From positions 1 to 63,728 of the forward strand of contig NZ_AULH01000021.1 in NCBI RefSeq assembly GCF_000425185.1: a DNA stretch of 63,728 bases, written 5' to 3'. Positions 48,837 to 57,395 of the stretch are shown in pieces. Made by a program: the position numbers and the translations under genes. This DNA is from Pleomorphomonas koreensis DSM 23070. Lineage in GTDB: Bacteria > Pseudomonadota > Alphaproteobacteria > Rhizobiales > Pleomorphomonadaceae. Numbering within the stretch: the stretch's first letter is position 1; each line of letters begins with the position of its first letter. The notes under the pieces were generated by a model. The model was given only the letters and a program-made list of their open reading frames with translations, was not told the origin of the DNA and did not search any database.

Positions 48837-49357
48837 CTATCGGGAAGCCCTGAGTTTGAAATACGCCCGGTACCCGGCTACCACCTTGGCGACCAGCGCC
48901 GGCCGGTCGTAGAGATCGTAGCGGCTTGCCCCTTCGACAACGACCAGATCCTTTTCGCCGGTGATCCGCTCGAAGACCCTCCGGCCTTCCTGCATCGAGC
49001 CGAACCCGCCGGGCACGCTGCCGGTGACGATCTGGACCGGCTGGGTCAGCAGGTCCTCCACCAGATGGAAGGCATCGAAGGCGAGGATCCCGGCCAGGCT
49101 GGGGAAGCGCAGCTTGTTCGGCGTGCGGGCGTTCTGGCCGCGCCGGGTTCGGTAGTCCTCGACGGCCTCGATGCCGGCCTGCCGCCGCTCGCGCCCTGGA
49201 TGGAAGCGGCGAAGGCAAGGGCGCCCTCCTCGGCCAGCTTCTCGGCATAGATGCCGGCGGTCCGGCCCTTGCAGCTACGCCCCGGACGCACGCAGACGGT
49301 CGCCGCGTATCGGCGGGTCCGATCGAAACTTCGCGGCAGATGGACGGTGGCGGCCAT
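48837..49357 (-). pseudogene. Alpha/beta-hydrolase relic with internal deletion
   Basis: On the minus strand one frame starts MAATVHLPRSFDRTRRYAA and continues AGIYAEKLAEEGALAFAASI. Another frame then gives GIEAVEDYRTRRGQN, FPSLAGILAFDAFHLVEDLLTQPVQIVTGS and EGASRYDLYDRPALVAKVV. These are the beginning and end of the YcjY/DltE-like hydrolase family. The middle part, including the nucleophile elbow GxSxG, is missing, and the halves are in different frames (change near 49190). It is a decayed gene convergent with ligD. Confidence 0.8.
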
Positions 49358-49547
49358 CGCAACCGAGACAACAAGGACATTTTTGTCCTTTTAAAGGACT
49401 GGCGACAGCCGGTCGGCTGGCGAGACAGCTGGAATTGCGCGATCCACCGCTTTTTCTGCGTATATTCACGCACTCGTCATAGCCGCCAAGCCCAATGTAA
49501 GGACCGCTGACATTGACAAACGGACTCTTCTGTCTGATTTGAGACCC

Positions 49548-50129
49548 ATGACAAAGCTCAGGAAAGACGCCGAGGAGAACCATTCGGATATCCTCGATGC
49601 GGCCGATATCATTTTCGCCAGCCAGGGAATCACCGCGCCGCTCGATCTCGTCTGCCGGAAGGCCGGCGTCGGACGGGCGACGCTCTACCGGCACTTCCCG
49701 GACCGTCACCACCTGATCGTCGCTCTCCTGGAGCGGGGAATCGAGGAGACCGCAGCCAAGGCCGACGAACTCGGCGAGCGCGACGACGCCTTCTTCGTCC
49801 TGCTGCGCTTCCATGCCGAACGCATCCATGCCCGTTCGTCGCTGATCGACTACTGGCGCGTGCTCGACCGCACCGCGCCGGAGGTACGGCGAGTGCGCGA
49901 ACGCTTCCACCAGATCTTCTCGCCGCTGATCTTCCGCGCCGTCGAGGCAGGCGCCTGCCGGCCCGACATCCAGGTCGATGACGTGACGCTGCTGGTCAGC
50001 ATGCTCGGCTCTGCCTTGCGCGGCCGCACCGCCGACGAGCAGGCCCGGCTCAGCCTGCGTGCCTTCGAGCTGATGATCGAGGGCCTGCGGCCGCGCGCCG
50101 GCGGCGGCGCCCGCGAGGCCGCGGCGTGA
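49548..50129 (+). CDS. TetR-family regulator of the MFS-HlyD pump
   Basis: This protein of about 193 residues has an N-terminal helix-turn-helix (ILDAADIIFASQGITAPLDLVCRKAGVGRATLYRHFPDRHHLI) and a helical ligand domain. The ATG at 49548 is used; a TTG three codons earlier is also in frame, and neither has a strong ribosome site. Its end overlaps the GTG start of the MFS pump gene by four bases, so it is the first gene of a three-gene efflux operon that it probably represses. Confidence 0.92.
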   Translation: MTKLRKDAEENHSDILDAADIIFASQGITAPLDLVCRKAGVGRATLYRHFPDRHHLIVALLERGIEETAAKADELGERDDAFFVLLRFHAERIHARSSLIDYWRVLDRTAPEVRRVRERFHQIFSPLIFRAVEAGACRPDIQVDDVTLLVSMLGSALRGRTADEQARLSLRAFELMIEGLRPRAGGGAREAAA

Positions 50130-51829
50130 ACCAGCAGCCGCTCGATCCCCTGCCCGACTGGGACCCCGAGGAACGGCCCCGCATGCCGGGCTCGCCGGCC
50201 CTCGTCAAGCACTCGCCCGGGCGCCGCCTCGCCTACGGCCTGGTCGGGCTGCTGGTCATCCCGACCAGCGGCCTCGGCACCGGTCTGGTCGCCGCCAATC
50301 TGCAGAACATCCAGGGCCATCTCGGCCTGACCCCGTCGGAGGCGGCGTGGCTGTCGGCGGTCTATGTCATGTTCAATGCCTCGGCCAACCTCGTGCTGTA
50401 CAAATGCCGGCAGAGGTTCGGCATCCGGCATTTCGCCGAGGCCGGCATTGCCGCCTACGTCGTCATCTGCGTGCTGCACCTCGTGGCCGCCGATTATCCG
50501 ACGGCGCTGCTGCTGCGCGCCGTGGCCGGCTTTGCCGCCGCGCCGATGAGCGCGCTCGGCATGTTCTACCTGATGCAGGCTTTCCCGCTGAAGCATCTCG
50601 GCCGCGCCCTTTGCCTTGCCCTTGGGCTGATGCAGGCCATGACGCCGCTCGCCTGGGTCCTGTCGCCGGCGCTGGCCAGTACCGGCGACTTCCGGGAGAT
50701 CTACCGGCTTGAGCTGGGCATGGCGCTGCTCAGCTTCGCGGCGATCGTCGTCGTCAAGCTGCCGCAGGGCATCCGCATCCGCACCTTCGAGCCGCTCGAC
50801 TTTCTGTCCTTCGCCCTGCTGGCGCCGGCCATCGCCCTGGTGGGCGCCGTGTTCGCGCAGATGCGCTATGAATGGTGGGAGGACAATCCGTGGATGGCCT
50901 ATGCGGTCATTGCCGCCCTGGCGATGGCGATCGTGGCCGGACTGATCGAACACTATCGAGCCCATCCCCTTGTCATGACCCGCTGGCTCGGCACCGGTGA
51001 TGCCTTCCGGTTCGGCATGGGGGCGGTCGGCATGCGCTTTCTGCTCTCCGAGCAGAGCTACATGGCGCCGGGCCTGCTGAGGACGCTCGGCATGGGCCCG
51101 GACCAGTTGCAGCCCCTCTATGCCATCATACTGGTCGGCACCATCGCCGGCGCGGCGATCTCGGCGCTGATGTTCGGTCCCAGGCGGATACTGGCCATCC
51201 TCGGCGTGTCGATCGCCCTGGTGATCGCCGGCAGCTACCTCGAGCACAGCGCCACCAACCTCACCCGGCCGCACGACGTCTACCTCAGCCAGCTGATGAT
51301 CTCGCTCGCCACCGGCATGTTCATGGGGCCGCTGCTGCTTATGGGCATCACCAAGGCACTGGCGCGCGGTGCCGATCACATCGTCACCTTCTCGGTGCTG
51401 TTCAGCCTGTCGCAGGGTATCGGCGGCCTTGCCGGACCGGCGGTGCTCGGCACCTATCAGCTCTACCGGGAGCATGAGTATTCGGCGGCCCTCGTCGCCA
51501 CGCTCGATCCGGCCGATCCTCAGGTGGCGCAGAGGATCAAGCTCTACCAGGGCGCTTATGCCAAAACGATCGTCGATCCGGCGCGGCGCGACATCCAGGC
51601 CCGGGCCTTGCTGGCCCAGGTGGCGACGCGCGAGGCCAACGTGCGGGCCTACAACGATGCCTCGCTTCTCAACAGCCTGATCGCTTTCGGCTTCCTGTTC
51701 TGGACCTTCGCCAGCGACATCCTCCGCGTCCTGACCGGCGGCGTCGAGAAGGCCGGCCGGCTGACCCGCCGCCGCCTGTCCGTCGCCCGCTACAGGCGAT
51801 CGCGCAAACTCAGGACCCTTCCGCAATGA
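50126..51829 (+). CDS. MFS drug efflux transporter, DHA2/EmrB-like
   Basis: This 567-residue inner-membrane transporter has about 14 hydrophobic segments after a 35-residue charged N-terminus. It resembles EmrB-like proton-driven pumps that work with an HlyD adaptor; the adaptor gene follows with a four-base overlap. It starts at GTG 50126, overlapping the TetR stop, with GAGG upstream. A TolC-type outer-membrane channel is not in the window and must be supplied elsewhere. Substrate unknown. Confidence 0.9.
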   Translation: MNQQPLDPLPDWDPEERPRMPGSPALVKHSPGRRLAYGLVGLLVIPTSGLGTGLVAANLQNIQGHLGLTPSEAAWLSAVYVMFNASANLVLYKCRQRFGIRHFAEAGIAAYVVICVLHLVAADYPTALLLRAVAGFAAAPMSALGMFYLMQAFPLKHLGRALCLALGLMQAMTPLAWVLSPALASTGDFREIYRLELGMALLSFAAIVVVKLPQGIRIRTFEPLDFLSFALLAPAIALVGAVFAQMRYEWWEDNPWMAYAVIAALAMAIVAGLIEHYRAHPLVMTRWLGTGDAFRFGMGAVGMRFLLSEQSYMAPGLLRTLGMGPDQLQPLYAIILVGTIAGAAISALMFGPRRILAILGVSIALVIAGSYLEHSATNLTRPHDVYLSQLMISLATGMFMGPLLLMGITKALARGADHIVTFSVLFSLSQGIGGLAGPAVLGTYQLYREHEYSAALVATLDPADPQVAQRIKLYQGAYAKTIVDPARRDIQARALLAQVATREANVRAYNDASLLNSLIAFGFLFWTFASDILRVLTGGVEKAGRLTRRRLSVARYRRSRKLRTLPQ

Positions 51830-53010
51830 ACCAACGCGTCCGCCCGCCCGCGCCGGAATCGACCACCGCGGTCACCGCCCATGCCCGTCGCAGCATGGAT
51901 AGCGAGACCACCGATGCGGCGCCGTCCCAGCGGCCCGCGCCGCCGCCCAAGGTTGCCAAGGCCGGCGTTGCCACGGTGGTCGCCATGCTGCTGGTGGCGC
52001 TCGCCGGTGCGGCCGCCGTGTTGTGGGCCTGGCACCTCTGGCCGTTCACCAGCACCATCGAGGTGACCGAGAACGCCTATGTGCGCGGACAGGTCACGGC
52101 GCTGGCCTCGCAGGTCAGCGGCTACGTGACCGACGTGCCGGTGCGGGACTACCAGGTTGTGACGGTCGGAGAGCCGCTGGTCCGGGTCGATGACCGCATC
52201 TACCGCCAGCAGCTGGAGCAGGCCGAGGCGCAGCTCGACATCGCCAGGGCCTCGCTCGCCAACGTCGACCAGACCATGGCCCAGACCGTCGCCACCGTCG
52301 CCGTGCGCAAGGCCGCGCTCGATCAGGCGGCGGCCCAGCTCGCCCAGGCCAAGGCCAGCTACGAGCGCGTCAACTCCCTCACCCAGAAGGGGATTCGCGC
52401 CGAGACGGACCTCGACAGCGCCGTTGCCAATCTCAAGGTCGCCGAGGCCGGCGTGGCGGCGGCCGAGGCCAACGTCAGCCTGGCGGAAGCGCAGGTGCGG
52501 GCCACCGACGTGTCGCGCTCGGGGTTGGCGGCCCAGGTGCACGCCGCCGAGGCGACCGTCGACCTCGCCCGCATCAACCTCGGCAACACGGTGATCGCCG
52601 CCCCGGCCGACGGCCAGATCAGCGAAAGCTCGGTGCGCAAGGGGCAGTATGTGGCGGCGGGCACGCAGCTGATGTTCCTGGTGCCGCCGGCCCGCTGGAT
52701 CGTCGCCAACTACAAGGAAACGCAGACCGCCCAGATGGCGGTGGGGCAGCAGGCGACCATCGAGGTCGACGGGCTGGACGGCGCCGCCCTGCACGGCGTG
52801 GTCGAGGACCTGGCGCCGGCCACCGGGTCCGAGTTCAGCGTGCTCAAGGCCGACAACGCCAGCGGCAACTTCACCAAGGTGGTGCAGCGCATCCCGGTGC
52901 GCATCCGCCTGCTGGAAGGCCAGCCGCTGGCGGAACGGCTGCGGCCGGGCATGTCGGTGATCGCCAGGGTCGACACCGCGCCGGCGGACGTCGCGCCAAG
53001 AAAGCCTTGA
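51826..53010 (+). CDS. HlyD/EmrA-like membrane fusion protein
   Basis: This 394-residue adaptor has a cytoplasmic N-terminus and one membrane anchor (about 47-68). The split biotinyl-lipoyl domain is YVRGQVTALASQVSGYVTDVPVRDYQ and the later NTVIAAPADGQISESSVRKGQYV. A long coiled coil lies between (about 125-240), and a beta-barrel end follows. It links the MFS pump to an outer-membrane channel. The ATG overlaps the pump stop (ATGA). Confidence 0.94.
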   Translation: MNQRVRPPAPESTTAVTAHARRSMDSETTDAAPSQRPAPPPKVAKAGVATVVAMLLVALAGAAAVLWAWHLWPFTSTIEVTENAYVRGQVTALASQVSGYVTDVPVRDYQVVTVGEPLVRVDDRIYRQQLEQAEAQLDIARASLANVDQTMAQTVATVAVRKAALDQAAAQLAQAKASYERVNSLTQKGIRAETDLDSAVANLKVAEAGVAAAEANVSLAEAQVRATDVSRSGLAAQVHAAEATVDLARINLGNTVIAAPADGQISESSVRKGQYVAAGTQLMFLVPPARWIVANYKETQTAQMAVGQQATIEVDGLDGAALHGVVEDLAPATGSEFSVLKADNASGNFTKVVQRIPVRIRLLEGQPLAERLRPGMSVIARVDTAPADVAPRKP

Positions 53011-53068
53011 GGCGGCGGCGCGGCGGATGGAACGGCTGCCCTGAAACCCCGCTTATGCCGGACTTGCC

Positions 53069-53899
53069 TCAATCGTCCAGCCACAGGACCGACTGAAGAT
53101 CGGGGTCCTCGAAGGTCTCGGGGGTCCGGTGCGACACGAAGGCGGTGTCGCCGAGACTGTAGAGGCTGTTCAGCACCTCGTCGATGTCCCTGGCGTAGAA
53201 GGGCTTCTTCAGGAAGAACTGCACGCCGATATGGGCAGCCGCCCGGCGGATCGCCTCGTCGCCGTTGCCCGACATCAGGACGACGTGCGTCTCGCCGGAG
53301 GAATAGAGCAGTTCGCCCGCCGCTTCGAGCCCGTTGATGCCCGGCATCTCGACGTCGATGAAGGCGATGTCGAAGCGCTGGCTGCGGACCAGGCGGATGG
53401 CTTCGGCACCGTTGGCGGCTTCCTCGATGTCGAGATTGAAGCGGCTGTGCTCGACGATCCGCCGGACCACCGTGCGGACGGTGGCGCTGTCGTCGACGAT
53501 CATCACGCGCCGCCGCTGCACCATTGTCACGACCCGCAGCAGGATCATCGCCACTTCCGCCCTGTCGAAGGGCTTGGGCAACAGGGCATAGGCGCCGCGC
53601 TCCTTCAGCGCCTGCAAGGTCGGCGGCGACATGTCCGAGGAGATGGAGACGACGATCGGCGGCCGCCGGCTGCCGAGCACGGCATCGAAGCGCTTCAGGA
53701 GTTCGATGCCGTTGATGTGCGGCATGTTGAGGTCGAGGAACAGGACATCCGGCACGCTGCGCAGCAGAAAGCGCCCGGCCTCCAGCACGCCGCTGCATTC
53801 ATAGACGTGGCATTCGGGCGCGACGGCGCCGATCTCGCCCCGCAACTGCGTCCGGACGATCGCCGAATCGTCGACGATCAGGGCGCTCAGATTCAGCAT
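53069..53899 (-). CDS. Double-receiver response regulator (REC-REC)
   Basis: This 276-residue protein consists of two receiver domains with no output domain. REC1 (about 5-125) has ALIVDDS, D56 in LFLDLNMP, ISSD and KPF. REC2 (about 131-250) has VMIVDDS, D182 in FIDVEMPG, MSGNG and KKPF. Both phospho-sites are intact. The ATG at 53899 follows GAGGG. It lies 57 bases downstream of the HD-GYP gene on the same strand, so the two are probably co-transcribed. It may gate that enzyme or act as a phosphate sink. Confidence 0.92.
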   Translation of the reverse strand: MLNLSALIVDDSAIVRTQLRGEIGAVAPECHVYECSGVLEAGRFLLRSVPDVLFLDLNMPHINGIELLKRFDAVLGSRRPPIVVSISSDMSPPTLQALKERGAYALLPKPFDRAEVAMILLRVVTMVQRRRVMIVDDSATVRTVVRRIVEHSRFNLDIEEAANGAEAIRLVRSQRFDIAFIDVEMPGINGLEAAGELLYSSGETHVVLMSGNGDEAIRRAAAHIGVQFFLKKPFYARDIDEVLNSLYSLGDTAFVSHRTPETFEDPDLQSVLWLDD

Positions 53900-53956
53900 C
53901 GCTTGCCCTCGAACGACATGGGAACCCCCACTCGCCGGTCCGCCGGCCGGCCCCGG

Positions 53957-55069
53957 TCAGGCGACCAGGGCCAGTGCCGGACGACCGGTCTCGCACTCCA
54001 CGGCAACTTTCTCGAAAACGCGCACCAGGTCCGGGTCGAGCTTTTGTCCGGCCATCGAACTCAGGATCGCGTAGGCCTCTTCCGGCGGCTTGGGCGGCTT
54101 GTAGGCCCGCTTCTCGGTAAGCGCCGCGAAGATGTCGCAGATGGTGATGATCCGCGTCAGATCGTCGATCCCGTCGGCCGCGATGCCGTTCGGATAGCCG
54201 GAGCCATCGAGATATTCATGATGGTCGCGGGCGACGCGGGCGATCTCGCCGGCCGTGTTCTCGTCGCGCGACAGGATGTCGTAGCTGTAGAGCACGTGCC
54301 GCTTCATGATCTCCCACTCTTCGGGCTCGAGCTGGCCGGGCTTGTCGAGGATCTCGAGCGGAATCATCGCCTTGCCGACATCGTGGAAGAAGGCGGCGCC
54401 GAACAGGCGCCCGGTCTCGCGGTCGCCGAAGCCGAGCACGCGCGCGAAGGCCAGCGCATAGCCCGAGACCAGCGAGCAATGCTGGGCGGTGCCGTCGTGA
54501 TAGTTCTGGATGAGGTCGATCCACACCGACATCGGCGACAGGCCGATCAACTCGTCCATGGCCCGCCGCTGGCGGCTGGACTCCTCGATCGTCGGCGCCA
54601 CCGGCCTGGCGCGCAGCCGGCTGAACAGATCGACGACCGAGCCGGCGATCCGGTTGGTCATCGACGTCCGCATGGCGACCGTCCGCGACGCCTGGTAGAC
54701 GGCGTGGGCATCGATCTGCGCCACCAGGCTGACGAGGTTCTGCGTCGTCCTGGTGGTGGTCATGTTGATGCAGGAGAAGCCCTCCCGCTCGAAGGCCGCG
54801 AAGGAATCCGGCTTCATGCTGTCCAGAAACAGCACCGTCCGGGCGCGACGCTCGCCGCAGAGGGTGCGCAGCCTGCCGGGACTGTTGGCGTCGATTCCGT
54901 ACTGGCCCAGGATGACGAGAACGTCGTTCCGGCCGATCTCCGAGATGTCTTCCCTGCGGGGAGGCAGTTCATTGACGGCAAATCCCAGCGCGTGAAGCCC
55001 ACGCAGGAAAGGAGTGGCCTGCTCCGGCTGGTCTGCCACCAGATGGACCCTTATGCCAGAACGGCTCAT
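53957..55069 (-). CDS. HD-GYP domain protein with degenerate receiver-like N-terminus
   Basis: This 370-residue protein has a C-terminal HD-GYP domain (about 165-350) with AQHCSLVSGYALAFARVLG, the FFHDVGK metal pair, HVLYSYDIL, DHHEYLDGSGYPNGI (the GYP motif) and ICDIFAALTEKRAYK. It is likely a c-di-GMP phosphodiesterase. Residues 1-120 look like a receiver fold (VHLVADQPEQATPFLRGL; VLVILGQYG; TVLFLDSM) without a clear phospho-Asp site. The ATG at 55069 follows GGAAAAG; the long open frame upstream runs into AT-rich promoter DNA. Confidence 0.92.
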   Translation of the reverse strand: MSRSGIRVHLVADQPEQATPFLRGLHALGFAVNELPPRREDISEIGRNDVLVILGQYGIDANSPGRLRTLCGERRARTVLFLDSMKPDSFAAFEREGFSCINMTTTRTTQNLVSLVAQIDAHAVYQASRTVAMRTSMTNRIAGSVVDLFSRLRARPVAPTIEESSRQRRAMDELIGLSPMSVWIDLIQNYHDGTAQHCSLVSGYALAFARVLGFGDRETGRLFGAAFFHDVGKAMIPLEILDKPGQLEPEEWEIMKRHVLYSYDILSRDENTAGEIARVARDHHEYLDGSGYPNGIAADGIDDLTRIITICDIFAALTEKRAYKPPKPPEEAYAILSSMAGQKLDPDLVRVFEKVAVECETGRPALALVA

Positions 55070-55862
55070 TACGTCTTTTCCTGGAACCCAATTATGGGGA
55101 CTGCCCGGCTCTGTGAATAAGTTTTTATAACATGATGAGGGTTTAAAATTTTCTTTTGTTAAAAGTGCTTGTTCGCATAAAATTGTACGACTTAACCGTT
55201 TCAGCCCGGGATTCAGGACACCCGGCAGCAAAGCGCCGAATCCGGAATCGCGATATCCGCAACAAGTCCTTGATGACTTGGCCATAATGCGAGAGACGCC
55301 GGCCGGGGCTGGCGTAGTTATGCCCTGCCGGCATGACCGTCCAAGAAAAAAGACCTTCCGATACCCCTTCCGTTCGATGAGCATCCGCCATCGTCACGGG
55401 CTCCAGTTCCGGCGAGTGAAACCACGGCCATGCTGTTCGCCAGGCGGCGCTGGCGGGGGCGCGGATGATCAGGGCCGGCGACGCCGAGATGGTGGTGGCC
55501 GGCGGCCGGGAAAGGAGGAAAGACTAATCGCCCTCGACGCCGCCGAGATCGCCAGGAGACGGAAAGGCCGCTGAACCACTTCCCCGCGCCAATTGGCCGC
55601 CGACCCGCCGATACCGCCCCCCTTGTCGTCGCTGTCCTCCCGCCCGGAGACCCATCGGCGGCTCGTCCTCAGGAGGCCTGTCCGCGCGTCCTCGACGACC
55701 AAGGCGCCATCATCGAGGCCTGCTGCCAAGCCTGGGCAGGAGTCCCCGAGAACCGCGACCGTATCGCCTCCCTCTGCAACCATCCATCGACCGGACAGAC
55801 CGGTTGACGGGCATACCAGCATCGGCCGGGATCGAACCTACTTGACCATTCGGCTGATGTGA
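55070..55862. other. AT-rich promoter DNA and degraded mobile-element DNA
   Basis: The first 130 bases are AT-rich, unlike the neighbours, and likely hold the HD-GYP promoter. The rest is GC-rich and holds an IS630-type fragment (listed) but no intact gene. Open frames at about 55278-55574 and 55593-55862 are Arg/Pro-rich and show no family. Confidence 0.5.
55679..55807 (+). mobile_element. IS630-family transposase C-terminal fragment (relic)
   Basis: This frame reads LDDQGAIIEACCQAWAGV, then PENRDRIASLCNHPS before a TGA. IS630-type transposases end with this pattern (IxxAxxxAWxxxxxxPxRIxSIxxxxW). The catalytic domain and the terminal repeats are not seen. Identification by eye over about 35 residues. 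Confidence 0.5.
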
Positions 55863-55882
55863 TATAATAGGCACCTATTATA
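55863..55882. promoter_or_regulatory. MarR operator overlapping the promoter
   Basis: TATAATAGGCACCTATTATA has perfect nine-base arms around two bases. It contains a TATAAT-like -10 element and lies 15-35 bases before the MarR gene start, the usual place for an autoregulatory MarR site. Confidence 0.82.
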
Positions 55883-55896
55883 CCCCTTGAGGATGG

Positions 55897-56388
55897 ATGC
55901 AATTGGAAAAGCGCAACGATCCCGAAGACATCGAATTCGATCCGCTGGGCACGCCCTCCTTCCTCATCAAGCAGTTGGCGAAGGAGCTGACGCGTCTGGC
56001 GGAGGCCGAGCTGCGCCCTCTGGGCGTGGGGATCGGCAGTCTGCCGGTGCTGGCGGCTTTGAAGTCGGGAGCCGCGATAACGCAGGCGGATCTGGCGCGG
56101 TTGCTCCACGTCGAACAGCCGTCCATGGCGCAAACCCTCTCGCGCCTCGAACGCGACGGCCTGATCCGCCGCCGGCCCCACCCCGCCAACCGGCGCATAC
56201 AGCTGATAGAACTCACCGCGGCGTGCCAGGAAATCCTGCCCCGCAGCAAGGCCATTCTTCTCAAAGGCAACGAGCGCCTTCTTGCCGGCTTCAGCGCGGA
56301 CGACGCCAGCCTGTTGCTGTCCTTGCTCAAGCGCGCGTCCAGCAACCTCACTCCGAACGACACCGACACGCCCGGAGACGAACAATGA
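55897..56388 (+). CDS. MarR-family regulator
   Basis: This 163-residue winged-helix protein has ELRPLGVGIGSLPVLAALKSGAAITQADLARLLHVEQPSMAQTLSRLERDGLIRRRPHPANRRIQLIELT, the MarR DNA-binding domain with recognition helix and beta-wing. The ATG at 55897 lies after TTGAGGATGG. It should bind the palindrome just upstream and repress itself. It may also control the MFS and RND pumps beyond the TetR gene. The ligand is probably an aromatic or phenolic compound, as is common for the family. Confidence 0.94.
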   Translation: MQLEKRNDPEDIEFDPLGTPSFLIKQLAKELTRLAEAELRPLGVGIGSLPVLAALKSGAAITQADLARLLHVEQPSMAQTLSRLERDGLIRRRPHPANRRIQLIELTAACQEILPRSKAILLKGNERLLAGFSADDASLLLSLLKRASSNLTPNDTDTPGDEQ

Positions 56389-56486
56389 CCGCCCTAACGA
56401 CGAGCGGCGGGTTCGCCGCCGCATGTCACTCCCCTTTTGCCGTCCGGGGTAGATTTCATACGCCAACAACAAATCGAACTTGATCG

Positions 56487-56504
56487 TAACGAACACGTTC
56501 GTTA
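56487..56504. promoter_or_regulatory. TetR operator
   Basis: TAACGAACACGTTCGTTA has eight-base inverted arms around two bases and ends 10 bases before the TetR gene start at 56515. It is a typical autoregulatory site for the regulator that follows. Confidence 0.82.
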
Positions 56505-56514
56505 TAAGGTCGAC

Positions 56515-57258
56515 ATGACACTGAAACCGCCATCCACCGCCGCCCGTCCCATCAGCCGCCGCGACCGCCCTGCCAAGGCGGCGCTGACGCGTGAGCTGAT
56601 CATCGCCACAGCGCTGGCCGTGCTCAACGAGGAGGGCCTGGAGAAGGTGACGATGCGGGCCATCGCCAGTCGCCTCGATACCGGCCCGGCCTCGCTTTAC
56701 GTCTACGTCCGCAACACCGAGGACCTGCACGCGCAGTTGCTCGACGCGCTGATAGCCGGCGTTCCGGAAGCCGCCACCGAACGTCCGGGTGCGGCCGTCG
56801 ACGCGGCCGACTGGCGAAGACAACTGGTCCGGCTGCTGATGACCTACACCGAGCGACTCTTCAGCCATCCCGGCATTGCCCGGCTGTCGCTGTTCGCCCG
56901 ATCGAATGGCCCGAATTCACTGCGGATGGCCGATGCGCTGCTGAAGCTGCTGCGGCAGGGCGGCGTTGCAGACGCCTCCGCTGCCTGGGCGATCGACCTG
57001 ATGATGCATTTTGCGACCGCCACGGCGGCCGAGCAGAGTTCCGACCAGCACGAGAGCAAGATCGCCGCCACGGCGGATGCCATCGAGGCGGCGGACCCCA
57101 TCCTCTATCCCAACCTCGCGGCAATCGATCCGCTGCTGCTGTTCGGCGGCGACGGCATCCAGCGCTTCGAATGGGCTGTCAACGTGCTGATCGACGGCGT
57201 GCTCGCCGCCACCCCGCCGGTACCGGGAGACCATCCGCCGATATTCCGACGAAGCTGA
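56515..57258 (+). CDS. TetR-family regulator
   Basis: This 247-residue protein has a basic leader, then a TetR helix-turn-helix (LTRELIIATALAVLNEEGLEKVTMRAIASRLDTGPASLYVYVRNTEDLHAQLL) and a long helical ligand domain. The SLYVYVRN form is seen in TetR repressors of efflux genes. The ATG at 56515 follows AAGG; an upstream in-frame start would run through the operator and is rejected. It stands between MarR and the MFS gene and likely controls the efflux genes. Confidence 0.92.
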   Translation: MTLKPPSTAARPISRRDRPAKAALTRELIIATALAVLNEEGLEKVTMRAIASRLDTGPASLYVYVRNTEDLHAQLLDALIAGVPEAATERPGAAVDAADWRRQLVRLLMTYTERLFSHPGIARLSLFARSNGPNSLRMADALLKLLRQGGVADASAAWAIDLMMHFATATAAEQSSDQHESKIAATADAIEAADPILYPNLAAIDPLLLFGGDGIQRFEWAVNVLIDGVLAATPPVPGDHPPIFRRS

Positions 57259-57395
57259 TTGCCGGCGGCTGACGCCGACATCCGTTTTCTCCTGACCGAA
57301 ATCGCCCGCCGCGGATGCCCCAGCGTCCGCGAACGCTGAAACCTTGTCGTTTTCCGGATGCCGGCCGCACACACGCCGGCGGAAAGGATAGTTCA

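Noticed and set aside
55278-55574. 98-codon plus-strand frame before the MarR gene
   Set aside because: Basic low-complexity product without motif; the region also holds transposase remains, so coding is unlikely.
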